This document shows, in pieces, positions 60,371 through 64,000 of a stretch of 64,000 nt of DNA (within the stretch, counting starts at the first letter, position 1; the number at the start of each line of letters is the position of its first letter). Position numbers and translations under genes: made by a program. The notes under the pieces are model-generated. The model was not told the DNA's origin and did no database searches. It saw nothing but the letters and a program-made list of their open reading frames with translations. Source of the DNA: Mycocentrospora acerina (lineage: Eukaryota > Ascomycota > Dothideomycetes > Pleosporales); NCBI GenBank assembly GCA_022701365.1, contig JAKUHH010000059.1:168261-232260 (forward strand), in the 5' to 3' direction.

Positions 60371-60919
60371 TAGTTTATTAAGTAGACTTTTTGTAACGTT
60401 TACGACGTTACATCCACTTACTATCCCTAAGGCAACTAAGACCTATCTAAAAGCTACCTATTCTGCATTAAAACTAGATAGTATTCTTAGAAAGGGGTAT
60501 ATACTGTTGCAGATTATAAATCTTTCTATAAGAGTAGTTTTCTATATCTGTTAATATAAGACCTATAAAATATCAATAACTTTGCCTTCTTCTGTAACAA
60601 CGGAGGTTATAAGAGAGTGATCTGAATAGGGTCTAAAGTGTCTACTACTAAGCATATAGGAGTGCTAAGACTAGAGGATAAACTAAAGATACTATTCTCT
60701 ACACCTATAGGTCTTGTATAAAAGGATACAGAAAAACTACTTTTTTAAACTATATTAGCTGCAACCTTATATACCTTTTTCTAAGACTACCCTCTAAAGC
60801 AAGTATAAAAAAGATAGCTATTTTATAGGTATTAGTAATTTTAAAGGTACTAATAAGATATAATATTATAATTATTACACTACACCTCCTTATAGGTAGG
60901 CAGAAAGTTCTTTCCTATA
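60371..60919. other. Very AT-rich RIP-like sequence
   Basis: Dense in TpA. Contains a palindrome TGTAACGT...ACGTTACA (60392-60412). No readable gene; probably a further degraded repeat into which the transposon inserted. Confidence 0.5.
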
Positions 60920-60989
60920 ACGTGTTTTACAAGCGAGCTGTCCTTACAAGCAAGCTGTCTACCCTACTAGCTTTAATTACCTTTAAAGG
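60920..60989 (+). repeat. Left terminal inverted repeat of Fot1-type element
   Basis: Begins ACGTGTTTTACAAGCGAGC. Holds two near-identical 15-base direct subrepeats (ACAAGC(G/A)AGCTGTC(C/T)), as expected of transposase binding sites. Confidence 0.85.
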
Positions 60990-61029
60990 CGCGCAACTTT
61001 ATAATAATATAATTTACTACATAGAGAGT

Positions 61030-62880
61030 AATACACTAAATTAGTTAGTTTCTAGATTATCTTTTTTACATATGCATAAGTTGTGCCTAGCCTCTCTGCA
61101 CCTGCTATAATGTGCTAGAGCCTAGCAGCTAAGGCTAGCATGCTTTCTTTCTTAACACTCTTTATAAGTAATCTGCTAAGTAGCCTCTTGCTAAGCAATT
61201 ATATCTTCTCTAGCTTTTTTTATTAATACTCCTTGCTTTTATATACACTTTATCTTATGCTGCTTTCTCTTTAATACTGCTTTATTAGCTTTCTTAAAGC
61301 TAGCAATCTAATTATGCATTAGCTTAGCAAAAAGTATTATTACCTCTGCTCTCTTCTTAAGCTAATTAATTGCTTTAATAATTAATATAAGTAATAAGCT
61401 TTTATGTTGCTTTATATAAATATATATTAGTATTAATTAAGCCTTAAGCTTATATATATTACTTAGTGTATAAGCCTCCTAAAAAACCTTTATAATAGCA
61501 GCTAGAGTAGGCATATATAGCTGTATATCTAGCTTTAATAGTATAATGTCTAGTTAGAGAGGCACAAGGCCAGCGCTTTAAAAGGCTAAGTAGATATTAG
61601 CTAATGTAAATAATTAATTAAATATAGCTTTAAAGGCTAGCAGAGACTTAAGCTTTATAATATAGTTAATATAGTAATAGATTAAGCTCTTAACCTTATC
61701 GCTATGTATGCACTTTAATAGTAAGAAGTAGCTAATATTAAGTAGCTACAGTAAGTAAGATAAGTAAGGCAGTATATAAAGTATATAGATGTTATTCTAT
61801 TTATAAAGCTCTTAAAACTTAAATAAGTAGTAGCTCTTATAGCTATTAAAGATTAGTAGATAATATATACTAATAATATAAGTCTTTATATAAGTGTAAA
61901 AGTGCTTTAGCTACTTTACTCTTAGCTTATTATTTATCTAGCTATTATTACTAACTATAATTACCTAGTTATATAAGGTTTCCTCCTTCTTATACTAGGC
62001 AGACAAGCAATACTAGCTAGCAAAGATAAGAAACAGTAAGACTGTCTAGCTAGCAGCATTAATTGTAGTAATTAACATTACTTACTTTTAATTACTTAGC
62101 TAGATAGCCTTTAGCTAGCCTCTCTTCTCTAACTTTATTATAATAAGCTCAGTTATAATCTTGCCTATTATAAAGCTAGCTTTATTAAAATTATAGATAT
62201 CTTTATTACAGATGCTATACTTTACTTTTGTCTACTCTATAAGCTTAAACTATCTCTTAATTAACACAGGATCTTTACACAGAGCTCTCTGCTAGTTATA
62301 TGCTTAATTAAAACGCGTTGTAAGACTGTCTATATGCTTAACAAAGTTGCGCAGCTAGGTAGTAGACGCTAACCTGACTACTGCTGCGCGTTGCTAGCAG
62401 CTTATTAGCTATATCACAGACAGCTGTAACGACTAAGCACGTGCACAGTCAACGTGGCTTACCTCGCTTATAGCATCTAGTCAGCAAAGTCTAGATCTAG
62501 CACTATATATATTATACTACACATAGAATACTTGCTTAAGTATTCTTGTGCTAACCTTTTGGTATAATTGGGGTTATTGCGTAGTATCAATAGCAAGGGC
62601 AGGGCGCCTGACTATTACAACAGCTGCGTATGTAGGCGCAAATCTACGTTAATCTAAGTCAAGTATATAGGTAACAATTACCTGCTCCTCTAGCTAGGTA
62701 AGCTTCTTTAAGTTAGGCTAGCAATTACATTAGGCAGGTCTGCTAGCGCGTTAGTTGTGTAGTGTTATTTAAGGGACTTTAAACATATAAGCAGCAGCTC
62801 TCTTAGTCTTAATCTAGTGTGTATTAAGAAATAATAGAGTAAGCTGTATAGTAGCTTAAGATAAGCGCAATAGAGCTTAT
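61030..62880 (-). pseudogene. Transposase relic (DDE superfamily endonuclease, pogo/Fot1 type)
   Basis: Read on the minus strand, frames full of stops still show the family in order. An N-terminal helix-turn-helix remnant is followed by LEEQVIVTYILDLD and FAPTYAAVV (about 62640-62700), the CENP-B-like domain. Next come NNKL.VK.LKHF, LLIFNSYKSYY (counterpart of the LLILDGHESHH catalytic Asp segment) and NNIYILYILPY. Then SDKVKSLIYYYINYI, LAFKAIFN and SAGLVPL (about 61560-61700), then KLDIQLYMPT, and near 61090 a Cys-x2-Cys-x-His-x-Cys zinc-knuckle remnant. Stops fall where Gln, Trp or Arg codons are expected, as RIP would produce. It cannot encode transposase. Confidence 0.8.
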
Positions 62881-62905
62881 TAGGGTTAAGGCATAGTTAA
62901 TTAAA

Positions 62906-62975
62906 GCTTTAAAGGTGATTAAAGTTAGTAGGGTGGACAGCTCACTTGTAAGGATAGCTCGCTTGTAAAACACGT
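62906..62975 (-). repeat. Right terminal inverted repeat of Fot1-type element
   Basis: Reverse complement of the left repeat, ending GCTCGCTTGTAAAACACGT. Confidence 0.85.
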
Positions 62976-63274
62976 TAAGTGTTAATAAGAGTAATGTTTA
63001 GATAGTATCTAGAACTAGAAATTGTGTCTTATTATTTCTATATTTAAGGTTAAAATTATTTTTCCTATTTTTATATTATGTATTATATAATGCTTTAGAC
63101 TAAAACATATTGAGTTTTTAAGCTACTAATATCAAAAGTATCCTGTTATATTCAGTATTATTATAATACTAATACTTTACTTTAAAAAAAATTTTAATAC
63201 ACTAATAATTATATCTTTTACTTTAAGATTAGTTCTTATATTTTAAAGGGGTTTTCTGAAAATCTTTTTTTTTT

Positions 63275-63460
63275 TTTTTTTTCTTCATTTATATTGCATT
63301 AATATATCTAACTAGCTAGACTAAATACAATAATGCCTATGCAGACGTTAGTCTATGAGGCGCTGTTTTTCCTCCTAGGCTAAGCTCTCTTTTTCTAGAG
63401 CCTTAGAAGCCTAGTAAAACAGTAGTAGTGCTCTCACTACGTGGCTTGCTAATAGTAGGT
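63275..63460. repeat. Dispersed repeat module, right copy
   Basis: Same-orientation relative of 60150-60370, beginning after an 18-20 base T run, with CTAGCTAGACTAAAT, AGTCTATGAGGCG and AGCCTAGTAAAACAGTAG. Less damaged than the left copy. Confidence 0.7.
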
Positions 63461-63610
63461 TGTGCTAAAGCAGGTCTATTTCGTTGTAGTAGGCCTTTAG
63501 GTCAAGGCTCCTGCAGCAGGCAGCTTTCTAGGCTGTTGCTTTTTGTTCTTGTTTTTTGTGCGTTGCAGAGGCCTGTTGCTAGGCCCCTGTTGCACGTTGT
63601 TTGCAGGCTA
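63316..63610. repeat. Exact 295-bp direct duplicate, copy 1
   Basis: Identical base for base to 63706-64000. See copy 2. Confidence 0.95.
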
Positions 63611-63704
63611 TTGCTAGCCCTCTGTTGCGCGTTGCAGAGGCCTATTGCTAGGCCCCTGTTGCTCGTTGTTATGGGCTATTGCTAGCCCCCTGTTGCGCGT
63701 TGCA
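63560..63704. repeat. 34-35 bp minisatellite
   Basis: Four full units (63560, 63594, 63629, 63663) and a partial fifth (63697-63704), alternating between two subtypes, one with GCGTTGCAGAGGCC and one with CGTTGT...GGGCTATTGC; each ends CTGTTGC. It is interrupted by the N at 63705. The 85-codon open frame here is only the array read as protein. Confidence 0.9.
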
Positions 63705-63705
63705 N
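63705..63705. other. Single ambiguous base (N), probable assembly seam
   Basis: Only N in the window, placed inside a minisatellite unit and directly followed by an exact copy of sequence 390 bases upstream. Confidence 0.9.
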
Positions 63706-64000
63706 CTAGACTAAATACAATAATGCCTATGCAGACGTTAGTCTATGAGGCGCTGTTTTTCCTCCTAGGCTAAGCTCTCTTTTTCTAGAGCCTTAGAAGC
63801 CTAGTAAAACAGTAGTAGTGCTCTCACTACGTGGCTTGCTAATAGTAGGTTGTGCTAAAGCAGGTCTATTTCGTTGTAGTAGGCCTTTAGGTCAAGGCTC
63901 CTGCAGCAGGCAGCTTTCTAGGCTGTTGCTTTTTGTTCTTGTTTTTTGTGCGTTGCAGAGGCCTGTTGCTAGGCCCCTGTTGCACGTTGTTTGCAGGCTA
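63706..64000. repeat. Exact 295-bp direct duplicate, copy 2
   Basis: Perfect copy of 63316-63610 running to the window edge, in a region where other repeats have diverged; more likely contig overlap than a biological duplication. Confidence 0.95.

Larger units (their letters stand above)
60920..62975 (-). mobile_element. Complete but RIP-inactivated pogo/Fot1-type DNA transposon
   Basis: 2056-bp element with terminal inverted repeats of about 70 bp (60920-60989 and 62906-62975) matching at about 63 of 70 positions, nearly all differences being transitions. The dinucleotide TA flanks both ends (60918-60919 and 62976-62977), the target duplication of the Tc1/mariner-pogo group. The inside carries a minus-strand transposase relic over nearly its whole length. 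TpA is heavily enriched throughout. Confidence 0.85.

Noticed and set aside
60392..60412. Palindrome TGTAACGT/ACGTTACA as an LTR junction
   Set aside because: Ends face the wrong way for joined LTRs and no retroelement sequence is legible beside it.
63428..63685. 85-codon open frame at the right end
   Set aside because: It is the minisatellite translated; repeats, not a gene.

Overview
The window is nuclear DNA from a filamentous ascomycete, most likely a Dothideomycete (Pleosporales-like). The evidence is short introns (about 46-60 nt) with GTAAGT/GTACGT donors and GCTAAC-type branch sites, fungus-specific families (HOS3, BBC1, RTR1, MRP51, DUF1774-like), and AT-rich blocks whose relics carry C-to-T and G-to-A type stop codons, as expected from repeat-induced point mutation (RIP). 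I recognise no exact species.

GC-balanced gene islands alternate with AT-rich, gene-poor stretches. Island 1 (1-13.8 kb): 5' part of peroxisomal FOX2, the histone deacetylase HOS3, a multi-pass membrane protein, AP-1 beta-adaptin and EMC4 (divergent pair), and a calcineurin-like phosphoesterase that has lost most metal ligands. AT block 1 (13.8-19.5 kb) holds a RIP-damaged protein kinase relic. Island 2 (19.5-25.3 kb): ribosomal protein S17, a divergent cation/proton exchanger and a secreted M28 aminopeptidase. AT block 2 (25.3-29 kb) is followed by a lone orphan gene at 29.1-30.4 kb. Island 3 (32.3-46.4 kb): BBC1 and RTR1 (divergent), mitochondrial ribosomal protein MRP51, a 3.9 kb GC-balanced gene-free stretch with microsatellites, and a conserved fungal coiled-coil protein.

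From 46.4 kb the window becomes accessory: a broken MFS transporter relic, an amidase, a 4 kb AT-rich gap, and a full-length ABCB transporter with eleven exons. The last 4 kb is repeat: a complete but RIP-killed pogo/Fot1-type DNA transposon (terminal inverted repeats, TA target duplication, full-length transposase relic), an older repeat module on both sides, and a 34-bp minisatellite cut by a single N followed by an exact 295-bp copy of upstream sequence, which looks like an assembly seam.

The left two thirds is mostly conserved housekeeping (peroxisome, vesicle traffic, ER insertion, cytosolic and mitochondrial ribosomes, transcription, actin patch). The right third holds export and hydrolysis genes beside repeats, typical of a rapidly changing fungal compartment. 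No CRISPR, rRNA or convincing tRNA gene was found. All coding models with introns were built by eye from splice sites and reading-frame continuity. Family comparisons are from memory and were not checked by search.
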